This document shows positions 1-5,623 of a stretch of 7,742 nucleotides of DNA, piece by piece (the first letter of the stretch is position 1; each line of letters begins with the position of its first letter). Made by a program: the position numbers and the translations under genes. Source of the DNA: JAQUYS01 sp964430665. GTDB lineage: Archaea > Nanobdellota > Nanobdellia > Woesearchaeales > SKGA01. Under the pieces are notes generated by a model, which was not told the DNA's origin, searched no databases, and saw only the letters and a program-made list of their open reading frames with translations. The DNA lies in NCBI GenBank assembly GCA_964430665.1, contig CAYSFC010000035.1, positions 1 through 7,742 on the forward strand. The letters run 5' to 3'.

Positions 1-93
1 TTTTTTTAAACACTTCAGGAAATATATTGATAACTAGATTTATGAGTTAATTTGAACTATATTCATCAAATATTTACTCATTTTACAAATAAC

Positions 94-109
94 TATAAAT
101 ATATAAATA
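94..109 (+). promoter_or_regulatory. Candidate TATA box for tatD operon
   Basis: Two overlapping-phase copies of TATAAATA lie at 94-101 and 102-109, centred 31 and 23 nt before the tatD ATG at 129. An archaeal TATA box sits about 26 nt before the transcription start, so either would give a leaderless or very short-leader mRNA. No Shine-Dalgarno sequence precedes the ATG (the nearby CCTCC has the wrong polarity), which fits leaderless initiation. Confidence 0.5.
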
Positions 110-128
110 ACTAATTCCTCCTTTAAAT

Positions 129-914
129 ATGGTATTCCTAGACGTACATTGTCACTTAACTTACGAACCTTTAATTTCTAAAATAGATGAAGTAATACAA
201 AGAGCAAAAAGAAATAATGTAAAAATAATAATAACTAATGGAACAAATCCAAAAGAAAATCGAATTGCAATAGAATTATCTAAAAAATATCCTGAAGTAA
301 AATATGCATTAGGATATTATCCAACACACATACAAGAAATAACAGAAGAAGAATTAGACAAAGAAATTAAATTTATCAGAACTCAAAAACCAATAGCGAT
401 AGGAGAAGTGGGTTTAGACTACAAATTTACATCAGAAGAACATCCAGAAAATCCCAATGAACAAGAAATAATTAGAATTAAAGAAAAACAAAAAAAAGGA
501 TTTCAAAAATTTATAGATTTAGCAAAAGAATTAAACATACCTATAATAGTTCATTCAAGAAAAGCAGAATTAGATGTAATTGAAATGCTAGAAAAATCAA
601 ATCACAAAAAAATAGTTATGCATTGCTTTTCAGGAAGAAAACATTTGGTGCAAAGAGTTTTAGACAATGGTTGGTATGTTTCTATTCCTGTAACTGTAAT
701 AAAATTACAACAATTTCAAGAAATGGTTCAAAAAGCAAAACTTTCACAACTTTTAACTGAAACAGATGCACCTTGGCTTGGACCAGAACCAGGAACAACA
801 AACGAACCTTCAAATGTAATTCTGACTATTAAAAAAATCGCAGAGTTGAAAGGATTCAATGAGAAAGAAATAGAAGATCAAATTTACTTTAACTATATGA
901 GGTTGTTTCAGTGA
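129..914 (+). CDS. tatD: TatD family metal-dependent hydrolase (DNase)
   Basis: A 261-residue protein, the usual length for TatD enzymes, which are cytosolic two-metal TIM-barrel hydrolases with 3'-5' exonuclease or deoxyribonuclease activity. All the metal ligands are visible: H7 and H9 in the N-terminal DVHCH, E93 in IGEVGLDY, H142 in IVHSR, H165 in MHCFSG, and D213 in ETDAPWL. The motif usually written GxHP reads GYYP at 62-65, so the histidine is replaced by tyrosine. A charged stretch (about 101-122) lies between the E93 motif and the helix before H142. The first ATG places the DVHCH motif at the very N-terminus as expected. The gene is first in an operon: the radical SAM gene starts inside its stop codon. 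Family assignment is firm; the natural substrate cannot be told from sequence. Confidence 0.93.
   Translation: MVFLDVHCHLTYEPLISKIDEVIQRAKRNNVKIIITNGTNPKENRIAIELSKKYPEVKYALGYYPTHIQEITEEELDKEIKFIRTQKPIAIGEVGLDYKFTSEEHPENPNEQEIIRIKEKQKKGFQKFIDLAKELNIPIIVHSRKAELDVIEMLEKSNHKKIVMHCFSGRKHLVQRVLDNGWYVSIPVTVIKLQQFQEMVQKAKLSQLLTETDAPWLGPEPGTTNEPSNVILTIKKIAELKGFNEKEIEDQIYFNYMRLFQ
899..903 (+). promoter_or_regulatory. Shine-Dalgarno site for radical SAM gene
   Basis: GAGGT lies 7 nt before the GTG at 911, inside the 3' end of tatD. It supports the GTG start and shows that this second-in-operon gene uses SD-led initiation, unlike the leaderless-looking first genes of this window. Confidence 0.6.
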
Positions 915-2008
915 AATTAGTTAAATCTAAAAAACAATTCTCAGGAAAACTTGCAAAAGGATGCAAACAATGCATCAAAGGAAGAAAATCAGTAATATTC
1001 ATAACAGGAATATGTCATTACAAATGCTTTTATTGCCCAATTTCTGACGATAAAAGAAAATTAGACATTGTAAAAGTTAATGAATTAATTATAAAAAATC
1101 CAAATAATCCCTCAGCAATAAAACAAATGATCGAAGAAATTGAACTCTGCCAATCCAAAGGTTGTTCATTTACAGGTGGAGATCCTCTAGCAAAAATAGA
1201 AAGAACTGTAAAATACATAAAAGAATTAAAAAAATATTTTGGAAAATTCTTTCACATTCATCTTTACACATCACTAGAATTTTTATCACAAGAAAAAATA
1301 AACAAATTAGCCGAAGCAGGACTTGATGAAATTAGATTTCACCCAAACATAGAAAAACCAGAAACTTGGAATAAAATGCTTCTTAATACACATAAAATTT
1401 TTACAGGAATAGAAATTCCAGCAATTCCAGACAAATTAAAAGAAACAAAAAAATTAATTGATTTTGCAAAAAAATACAAATTCAAATTTATCAATTTAAA
1501 TGAATTAGAAATTTCAGATACAAACGATAAACGATTATCTCAAAGAAAATACGAATTAAAAAACAACATTTCTTACGCCCTCAAAGGAAGTGAAGAAACA
1601 GCTTTAAAATGTGTTGAATATGGAAAGAAAATTGGATTTCCAGTACATTACTGTTCCTGCCAATTTAAAGATTCAGTGCAGCTAGCCAATAGATTAAGAT
1701 TAAGAGCAGAATCAATATCCCAAACACACGAATTAGTAGATGAAGAAGGAATGATAACTCGTGGAACAATATGTAAAAAGAAAGGAAACATTTCTGAAAA
1801 CGAATTCGAAGAAATAAAAGAATATTTTGATATTCCTTCTAAATATATCAAATTTTCAACAGGAAAAATAGAAATTCATCCCATCATTTTAGAAGATATT
1901 TTCAAAGAAATAAAAACAGATTTTCCAAATGGAAATAAATTTGAAGCAACCATAACTAAAACTTATCCTACATCAGACGAATTAATTCTTGAGAAAGAGA
2001 CATTATAA
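911..2008 (+). CDS. Radical SAM protein, COG2108-like
   Basis: A 365-residue radical SAM enzyme. The cluster-binding CxxxCxxC is C35, C39 and C42 (GICHYKCFYCPIS), and GGDP at 89-92 is the SAM-binding GGEP-like motif. Overall it resembles the archaeal COG2108 group (annotated as related to pyruvate formate-lyase activating enzyme), with its N-terminal KGCKQC before the cluster, FHIHLYT (114-120), GLDEIRFHP (137-145) and GIEIPAIP (166-173). Its reaction is not known to me. Further cysteines stand at 18, 21, 80, 85, 234, 248, 250 and 288, so a second metal or iron-sulfur site is possible. It starts with GTG overlapping the tatD stop by 4 nt, so the two are probably translationally coupled. The start is supported by an upstream GAGGT. 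Its TAA stop directly abuts the stop of the opposing CYTH gene. Confidence 0.88.
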   Translation: MKLVKSKKQFSGKLAKGCKQCIKGRKSVIFITGICHYKCFYCPISDDKRKLDIVKVNELIIKNPNNPSAIKQMIEEIELCQSKGCSFTGGDPLAKIERTVKYIKELKKYFGKFFHIHLYTSLEFLSQEKINKLAEAGLDEIRFHPNIEKPETWNKMLLNTHKIFTGIEIPAIPDKLKETKKLIDFAKKYKFKFINLNELEISDTNDKRLSQRKYELKNNISYALKGSEETALKCVEYGKKIGFPVHYCSCQFKDSVQLANRLRLRAESISQTHELVDEEGMITRGTICKKKGNISENEFEEIKEYFDIPSKYIKFSTGKIEIHPIILEDIFKEIKTDFPNGNKFEATITKTYPTSDELILEKETL

Positions 2009-2554
2009 TTAATTTTCATCACAATATTTTTGAATTTTATTCGATAATTCTTCTTTACTTATAGGTTCGCATCCTAAATCATGTAATATTTCTCTAATAT
2101 TTTTTTCATGATTAATTTCATCATTTTTATTTTCAGATGAGAATTCTACTTCCAAAATATGTGCAAAATTTTCTGTATGTTGTAAAGAAATATCATACTC
2201 ATATCCAGAATAATTGTGTTTAAAATCCATTCTATGAGTTATCCAAGGAGGAACTTCTTCAAATCCTTCAGCTTCCAGAATCTGAGCAAACTTATCTAAT
2301 TCTTTTTTCGAAGGCAAATTTATAGTAATCTCTCTCCTAGTAACATCAGTTGCAGAACCATTTTTATGAACAACTTCACATCTTCTTTCAGAAAATCTTA
2401 AACGAATATCTTTATCTTCAGAAGATTTAAATTTTCTACTATGGAGGCTTTCTTTGTTTAACAATTCCATTTTTGTAGGAAGAATTTCAACTAACTCAAA
2501 ATACTTTTCAGGAGTTAGAAAGGCCCTTAATTCAATTTCAAAAACATCCTTCAT
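2009..2554 (-). CDS. CYTH domain protein (CyaB/thiamine-triphosphatase-like)
   Basis: A 181-residue protein, full length for a CYTH-domain enzyme; these form a closed beta-tunnel that binds organic or inorganic triphosphates with two metal ions. The N-terminal signature ExExK is seen as E6-x-E8-x-R10 (FEIELR), with arginine replacing lysine. Other expected charged tunnel residues are R51 and R53 (IRLRF), R73-R74-E75, R108 (HRMDF), D121 (YDISL) and E135/E137 (ILEVEF). Members include class IV adenylate cyclases, thiamine triphosphatases and tripolyphosphatases; sequence alone does not choose between them. The gene is single, convergent with the radical SAM gene (zero bases between stops) and divergent from the Nudix gene, with its own TATA box. 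Confidence 0.8.
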   Translation of the reverse strand: MKDVFEIELRAFLTPEKYFELVEILPTKMELLNKESLHSRKFKSSEDKDIRLRFSERRCEVVHKNGSATDVTRREITINLPSKKELDKFAQILEAEGFEEVPPWITHRMDFKHNYSGYEYDISLQHTENFAHILEVEFSSENKNDEINHEKNIREILHDLGCEPISKEELSNKIQKYCDEN

Positions 2555-2573
2555 ATTTTTTTTAAACGAGTTT

Positions 2574-2581
2574 TATTTAAA
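2574..2581 (-). promoter_or_regulatory. TATA box for CYTH gene
   Basis: TTTAAATA on the minus strand is centred about 24 nt before the ATG at 2554, consistent with a leaderless transcript. No SD sequence lies between. It is one half of a divergent promoter region with the Nudix gene. Confidence 0.5.
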
Positions 2582-2616
2582 AACATTTTTATTATTTATA
2601 AAAGAAAAAGAATACG

Positions 2617-2624
2617 TTTAAAAA
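2617..2624 (+). promoter_or_regulatory. TATA box for Nudix gene
   Basis: TTTAAAAA is centred 26-27 nt before the ATG at 2647, the spacing expected if transcription starts at the ATG itself. No SD sequence is visible in the following bases. Confidence 0.55.
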
Positions 2625-2646
2625 CAAAATTAATCAACCAAACTTA

Positions 2647-3054
2647 ATGAAAGCGAAAGAACCAAGACTAAGTAGTGCAGTTCTCGTAATTAATGAAGGT
2701 AAATTTCTTCTTGGAAAAAGAAACAAAGTAAATGCAAATGGAATGTGGGTAATTCCTGGAGGAGGAGTAAATTTCGGAGAATCCACCGAGAAAGCTGCCC
2801 TAAGAGAATTAAAAGAAGAAACAAATTTAGATGTAAACATAATTAAATTTTTAGGACATAAAGAGATAATAGCTCCCGAGAATAATTATCATAGTGTTGT
2901 TTTTTTCTATCTGGCGGAGCCTAAACACATAAATATTGAACCAAGAGAAGATATTTCAGATGTCAAGTTTTTCGATATAGATGAAATAAAGAATTTAAAC
3001 ATAGTTCGAAGCGTAGAATGGGTTTTAAAAGACGCAGGCTTTTGGAAGGATTAA
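2647..3054 (+). CDS. Nudix hydrolase
   Basis: A 135-residue single-domain Nudix protein. The Nudix box is complete at 39-61: G39, E45, R53-E54, L55, E57-E58, with asparagine (N60) in place of the usual glycine. The metal-binding helix is therefore intact. The preceding MWVIPGGG and the WVLKDAG near the C-terminus fit small ADP-ribose/(d)NTP/GDP-mannose-type Nudix enzymes, which cleave nucleoside diphosphates linked to another group. The substrate is not determinable. The ATG at 2647 follows a TATA box at leaderless spacing. The following 96-residue gene begins 43 nt downstream with its own possible promoter, so co-transcription is uncertain. Confidence 0.9.
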   Translation: MKAKEPRLSSAVLVINEGKFLLGKRNKVNANGMWVIPGGGVNFGESTEKAALRELKEETNLDVNIIKFLGHKEIIAPENNYHSVVFFYLAEPKHINIEPREDISDVKFFDIDEIKNLNIVRSVEWVLKDAGFWKD

Positions 3055-3064
3055 AAACATAAAA

Positions 3065-3072
3065 ATTAAATA
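3065..3072 (+). promoter_or_regulatory. Possible TATA box for the 96-residue gene
   Basis: ATTAAATA lies in the 43-nt gap after the Nudix stop and is centred about 29 nt before the ATG at 3098. This allows a separate transcript with a leader of only a few bases. It is a weaker match than the other boxes. Confidence 0.35.
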
Positions 3073-3097
3073 CTTCCTCATCTAAGATAATAACACC

Positions 3098-3388
3098 ATG
3101 GCTGTTATAACAATTGATACGGAAAAAGATTCTGCAGAAAGCATTCAACATGCAATTGATTTTCTGCTCAAAATTGTAGATCAAAACAAACCAACACAAA
3201 CATATCAACAAGAAAATCAGTTCAATATGTTTAACAACGTCTTACCTTCATCTGGACCACAAGATTCTGCTCCAAAAGTATCTCCTTCAACCACAGATTT
3301 ATTAAATATGTCTGATGAAGAGTTAGAAAAAGATGAAATCAAACCAAGCAAAGGATTAACAGATTTCTCACAATTTATGCCTTTTTAA
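3098..3388 (+). CDS. Uncharacterised small protein
   Basis: I do not recognise a named family for this 96-residue protein. It begins with a short compact segment (MAVITIDTEKDS followed by a predicted amphipathic helix to about residue 29). A Q/N/S/P-rich, probably disordered linker (about 30-65) follows, then an acidic segment (DEELEKDE, about 73-80) and a hydrophobic tail ending FSQFMPF. There is no cysteine, signal peptide or membrane helix. The N-terminal pattern resembles, from memory only, small conserved proteins of DPANN genomes. The next gene (DJ-1 family) starts 1 nt after its stop, so the two are almost surely one operon. The gene is plausible because of its own upstream TATA-like box and tight coupling; function is unknown. 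Confidence 0.72.
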   Translation: MAVITIDTEKDSAESIQHAIDFLLKIVDQNKPTQTYQQENQFNMFNNVLPSSGPQDSAPKVSPSTTDLLNMSDEELEKDEIKPSKGLTDFSQFMPF

Positions 3389-3389
3389 A

Positions 3390-3899
3390 ATGAACATATT
3401 AGAGATAATTGCTCCCGAAGGATTCCAAGATTATGAATATAATATTCCCAAAAACATTTTCCAAAAAGCAGGACATAAAGTTATAACGGCATCAACAAAA
3501 AGTCCTGCAAAAGGAGCTTTAGGTTCAACCCAAGATGTAGATATTCTATTAGAAAATGTAAATGTAGAAGATTATGATGTAATTATATTTATAGGAGGAC
3601 CTGGTGCAACAATTTACCAAAAAAATAAATTAGCTCATACAATAATTCAACAATCAATTTCTCAAAACAAAATATTAGCGGCAATATGTATAGCTCCAAC
3701 AATTTTAGCATATGTAGGGGTGTTGAAAAATAAAAATGCAACTGTTTGGAATGGTAATGGACAACCTCAAAAAATCTTAGAAGAAAATGGTGCAACTTAC
3801 ACAGGAGAATCTGTTACAGTAGATTCAAATATAATTACAGCTAATGGTCCTAGTGCAGCAGAAGAATTTGCAAATAAAATCTTAAATCAATTAATTTGA
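3390..3899 (+). CDS. DJ-1/PfpI family protein
   Basis: A 169-residue protein with the DJ-1/PfpI (class I glutamine amidotransferase-like) fold. The nucleophile elbow is AAICIAP with C100, the conserved acidic partner is probably E16 (FQDYEY), and IIFIGGPG (65-72) is the oxyanion-side glycine loop. In PfpI-type proteases and deglycases the cysteine is followed by histidine (CHGP); here isoleucine follows. A classical Cys-His protease pair is therefore not obvious, and a redox, deglycase or glyoxalase-like role is as likely. It starts 1 nt after the stop of the preceding small gene with no SD sequence, so translation is probably by coupling or reinitiation. It ends with TGA, with TAA 1 nt later. 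Family assignment is firm, activity open. Confidence 0.9.
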   Translation: MNILEIIAPEGFQDYEYNIPKNIFQKAGHKVITASTKSPAKGALGSTQDVDILLENVNVEDYDVIIFIGGPGATIYQKNKLAHTIIQQSISQNKILAAICIAPTILAYVGVLKNKNATVWNGNGQPQKILEENGATYTGESVTVDSNIITANGPSAAEEFANKILNQLI

Positions 3900-3951
3900 A
3901 TAAATTCTTTTGAAAATCAGAATTTTTAGAAAAATAAATAAAAAATAAAAA

Positions 3952-3977
3952 CACGAAGAAACTATATGTTTCTTGTG
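3952..3977. terminator. Hairpin in convergent intergenic region (1)
   Basis: AAGAAAC (3956-3962) pairs with GTTTCTT (3968-3974) around a 5-nt TATAT loop, extended by CAC (3952-3954) with GTG (3975-3977) across one bulged G. It lies between the DJ-1 stop and the LemA stop, so it could mark transcript ends on either strand. On the minus strand it is followed by T-rich tracts (complement of 3930-3950), which suit archaeal oligo-T termination of the lemA transcript. Confidence 0.45.
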
Positions 3978-3981
3978 CACC

Positions 3982-4000
3982 AAAAACAATGTTTGTTTTT
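3982..4000. terminator. Hairpin ending in T-run (2)
   Basis: AAAAACAA (3982-3989) pairs with TTGTTTTT (3993-4000) around a 3-nt loop, ending in a T5 run on the plus strand. It lies 8 nt from the lemA stop. T-runs are the known intrinsic termination signal in archaea, so this is a plausible terminator for the plus-strand DJ-1 transcript, and by symmetry for the opposing one. The stem is AT-rich and weak. Confidence 0.4.
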
Positions 4001-4007
4001 AAGTGAA

Positions 4008-4577
4008 TTAAAATTCAACTTTAACATCCTTTCTGTCAGCTTCATCAACTTTAAACATATCTTTTTTAGTATATTTTAACATGTTTGCAACAAAGACATA
4101 AGGGATTTGTTCAATTCTAATATTATATGTATTTACAGAGTCGTTATAAAATTCTCTTCTATCTGCAATGTTGTCTTCAATAGCAGAAACTCTGTTTTGA
4201 AATTGTATAAAATTATCACTAGCTTTCAATTGAGGATAATTCTCTGCCACAGCAAAAAGAGACTTTAAAGTTCCTTCCATCATATTGTCTGCTTTAGCTT
4301 TTGCAGTTACGCTTTTAGCATTCATAAAAGCAGTTCTAGCTTTAGTTACATCAGTCAACACTTGCTTCTCAAATTTAGTATATCCTTTAACAGAAGCCAT
4401 GAGTTTTGTTAATTCATCAACTCTTTGTTTTAATAAAACATTGATATTACTCCATGCCTTTTCAATATTATTTTTTAATCTAACCAAACTATTGTAAATA
4501 GATATTGCATAACCTAGTATTATTATCAATACTAATGCTGCAAAAACAATTCCTATAATTCCTATAATTCCTACCAT
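4008..4577 (-). CDS. lemA: LemA family protein
   Basis: A 189-residue LemA protein: one N-terminal membrane helix (about 3-24) with almost no residues before it, then a long helical domain outside or facing the envelope. LemA hallmarks appear in order: YNSLVRLKNNIEKAW (28-42), NINVLLKQRVDEL (44-56), VKGY (63-66), LFAVAENYPQLKASDNF (107-123), and REFYNDSVNTYN (141-152) before IEQIP. The role of LemA is unknown. I chose the ATG at 4577 because GAGGT (4583-4587) stands 5 nt upstream. The in-frame ATG at 4604 would add nine charged residues before the helix and overlap the GIDE gene. It lies 16 nt after the GIDE stop with no separate TATA box, so it is the second gene of a GIDE-lemA operon. Confidence 0.93.
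   Translation of the reverse strand: MVGIIGIIGIVFAALVLIIILGYAISIYNSLVRLKNNIEKAWSNINVLLKQRVDELTKLMASVKGYTKFEKQVLTDVTKARTAFMNAKSVTAKAKADNMMEGTLKSLFAVAENYPQLKASDNFIQFQNRVSAIEDNIADRREFYNDSVNTYNIRIEQIPYVFVANMLKYTKKDMFKVDEADRKDVKVEF
4549..4575. repeat. 9-nt tandem repeat at the lemA 5' end
   Basis: ATTCCTATA occurs twice in tandem (4549-4566), with a third degenerate copy (4567-4575, 7 of 9 matching). On the coding strand it encodes the GIIGIIGIV start of the LemA membrane helix. Unit length is a multiple of three, so slippage would lengthen or shorten the helix without a frameshift. Confidence 0.7.
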
Positions 4578-4582
4578 TTTTA

Positions 4583-4587
4583 ACCTC
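4583..4587 (-). promoter_or_regulatory. Shine-Dalgarno site deciding the lemA start
   Basis: GAGGT on the minus strand is 5 nt before the ATG at 4577. It decides against the upstream in-frame ATG at 4604, and shows SD use for an internal operon gene. Confidence 0.65.
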
Positions 4588-4593
4588 GCATAT

Positions 4594-5573
4594 TCATAGT
4601 ACAAGAGTTAGCAAGAGATAACTTCCTCCCAATATTGCCGACCCTCCAAATATAAAACTTGTTAACATTCTTTTTTTAAAAGATTTCAATAAAACTTCTT
4701 CACTTTTATTAGATATTAAGAATGTTTTTTCATTTTCACCTTTTTTAATAACTACATTATTCTTATATTTAATATCATTAACAGCCGTTCCCATAACATA
4801 AATGTGTTCGTTGGGTTCAAGATAATATTCATAAAATCTCTTATCTCCGGTTGTCGCAAAACGAATCTTAATTTTTGGATCTATTTCAGTAATATTTAAT
4901 CTGGAAAAATCGATTTTACTTTTTGTTTTTTTCTCCATTCTTCTTTTCATTTCTTCATCATCAGTAATTCCTTCAGTTTTTACTTCNNNNNNNNNNNNNN
5001 NNNNNNNNNNNNNNNNNNNNNNNNNNNNNNNNNNNNNNNNNNNNNNNNNNNNNNNNNNNNNNNNNNNNNNNNNNNNNNNNNNNNNNCTTCAGTTTTTACT
5101 TCTTTAGCTGCTTTAAACAAATCCGTCAGTGTTTTTATTCCACCAATCAAACCCCCTTTAGCTGAAAAAACTTTTTTTGCAGGAAAGTCAAATTCTGCAC
5201 CTTTAGGAAGAACACAAACACTACCAGTATCATCTTTTACATAAAATGGAACCGAATTATTATCACTATAAATAGTTTCCCAACTACAACTTCTTCCATT
5301 CTTACCACTAGATCTACACCTATACTCTTTAACTATAAAATTATAATAAACACATTTAGCTTTAGAAATAGGTGTTTCTAATAATTTACCAACCGTTTCA
5401 GCAATATTTCCATTAATCTCAACAATACCCATCGCCATCGATCGAATTTTTGAAGTAGGTATATCGCTTATTATTCTATATCTGTTCATTGCTTTAAATC
5501 CAAAAATAAAAATAATTATTCCAATTATTAGGAGAAAACCCCCACTAAATATAACATCGTCAGAACCTGCCAT
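4594..5573 (-). CDS. GIDE-domain membrane protein, interrupted by assembly gap
   Basis: Read across the Ns this is one gene. The 5' part (5087-5573) gives 162 residues, and the 3' part is open in the same register up to the gap edge; merging the shared 16 bases gives a 287-residue protein. Helix 1 is about residues 9-26. Then follow the GIDE/BAM-like features TSKIRSMAMGIVEINGNI (40-57), CVYYNFIVKEY (74-84), PFYVKDDTGSVCV (109-121) and, after the gap junction at about 158-163, RFYEYYLEPNEHIYVMGTA (207-225). Helix 2 (264-286) closes the protein. This two-helix arrangement matches prokaryotic proteins annotated as E3 ubiquitin ligase (GIDE) family. No RING domain is present, so ligase activity is not implied. 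A TATA box at leaderless spacing precedes it, and lemA follows. The split into two genes is very probably artefactual. Confidence 0.8.
4987..5086. other. Assembly gap (100 Ns), probably an unmerged overlap
   Basis: Exactly 100 Ns, a conventional placeholder for unknown gap size. The 16 bases ending at 4986 (4971-4986) are identical to the 16 beginning at 5087 (5087-5102), in the same orientation and exactly at the contig ends. Both flanks keep the same minus-strand reading register when overlapped. The likely true gap length is minus 16. Confidence 0.9.
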
Positions 5574-5594
5574 ATATTTTCAATTTATTTATTA

Positions 5595-5602
5595 TTTTTA
5601 AA
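5595..5602 (-). promoter_or_regulatory. TATA box for GIDE-lemA operon
   Basis: TTTAAAAA on the minus strand is centred 25-26 nt before the ATG at 5573, in the 50-nt gap after the preceding gene. No SD sequence precedes the ATG. This suggests that GIDE-lemA has its own leaderless transcript. Confidence 0.55.
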
Positions 5603-5623
5603 TATATTGTTTTTAAATTAAAA

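Noticed and set aside
1..16. T7 run followed by AAAC at the left edge, as a terminator or as a minus-strand TATA box
   Set aside because: Either reading is possible (T-run terminator of a gene to the left on the plus strand, or TTTAAAAA for a divergent gene) but the relevant gene is outside the window, so it cannot be supported.
1030..1851. Open frames on the minus strand inside the radical SAM gene (1030-1218, 1648-1851)
   Set aside because: They lie antisense within a firmly identified enzyme, have no recognisable motifs and low-complexity composition.
2963..3211. Minus-strand open frame spanning the Nudix/96-residue gene junction
   Set aside because: It overlaps two plausible plus-strand genes and has no motif or promoter; its content is what antisense of AT-rich coding sequence gives.
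4285..4497. Plus-strand open frame within lemA
   Set aside because: Antisense shadow of the LemA helical domain; hydrophobic composition is a by-product of the complementary codons.
4578..4604. Upstream in-frame ATG at 4604 as the lemA start
   Set aside because: It would overlap the GIDE stop and prepend charged residues to the membrane helix; the ATG at 4577 has GAGGT at proper distance.
4594..4950. A separate 118-residue gene starting at the ATG at 4950
   Set aside because: The frame stays open upstream to the gap edge, there is no promoter box or SD before 4950, and the content is the C-terminal half of a GIDE protein.
5087..5102. The repeated 16-mer as a genuine direct repeat or insertion-site duplication
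   Set aside because: Both copies sit exactly at contig ends, and merging them restores a full-length protein; no mobile-element sequence is visible nearby.
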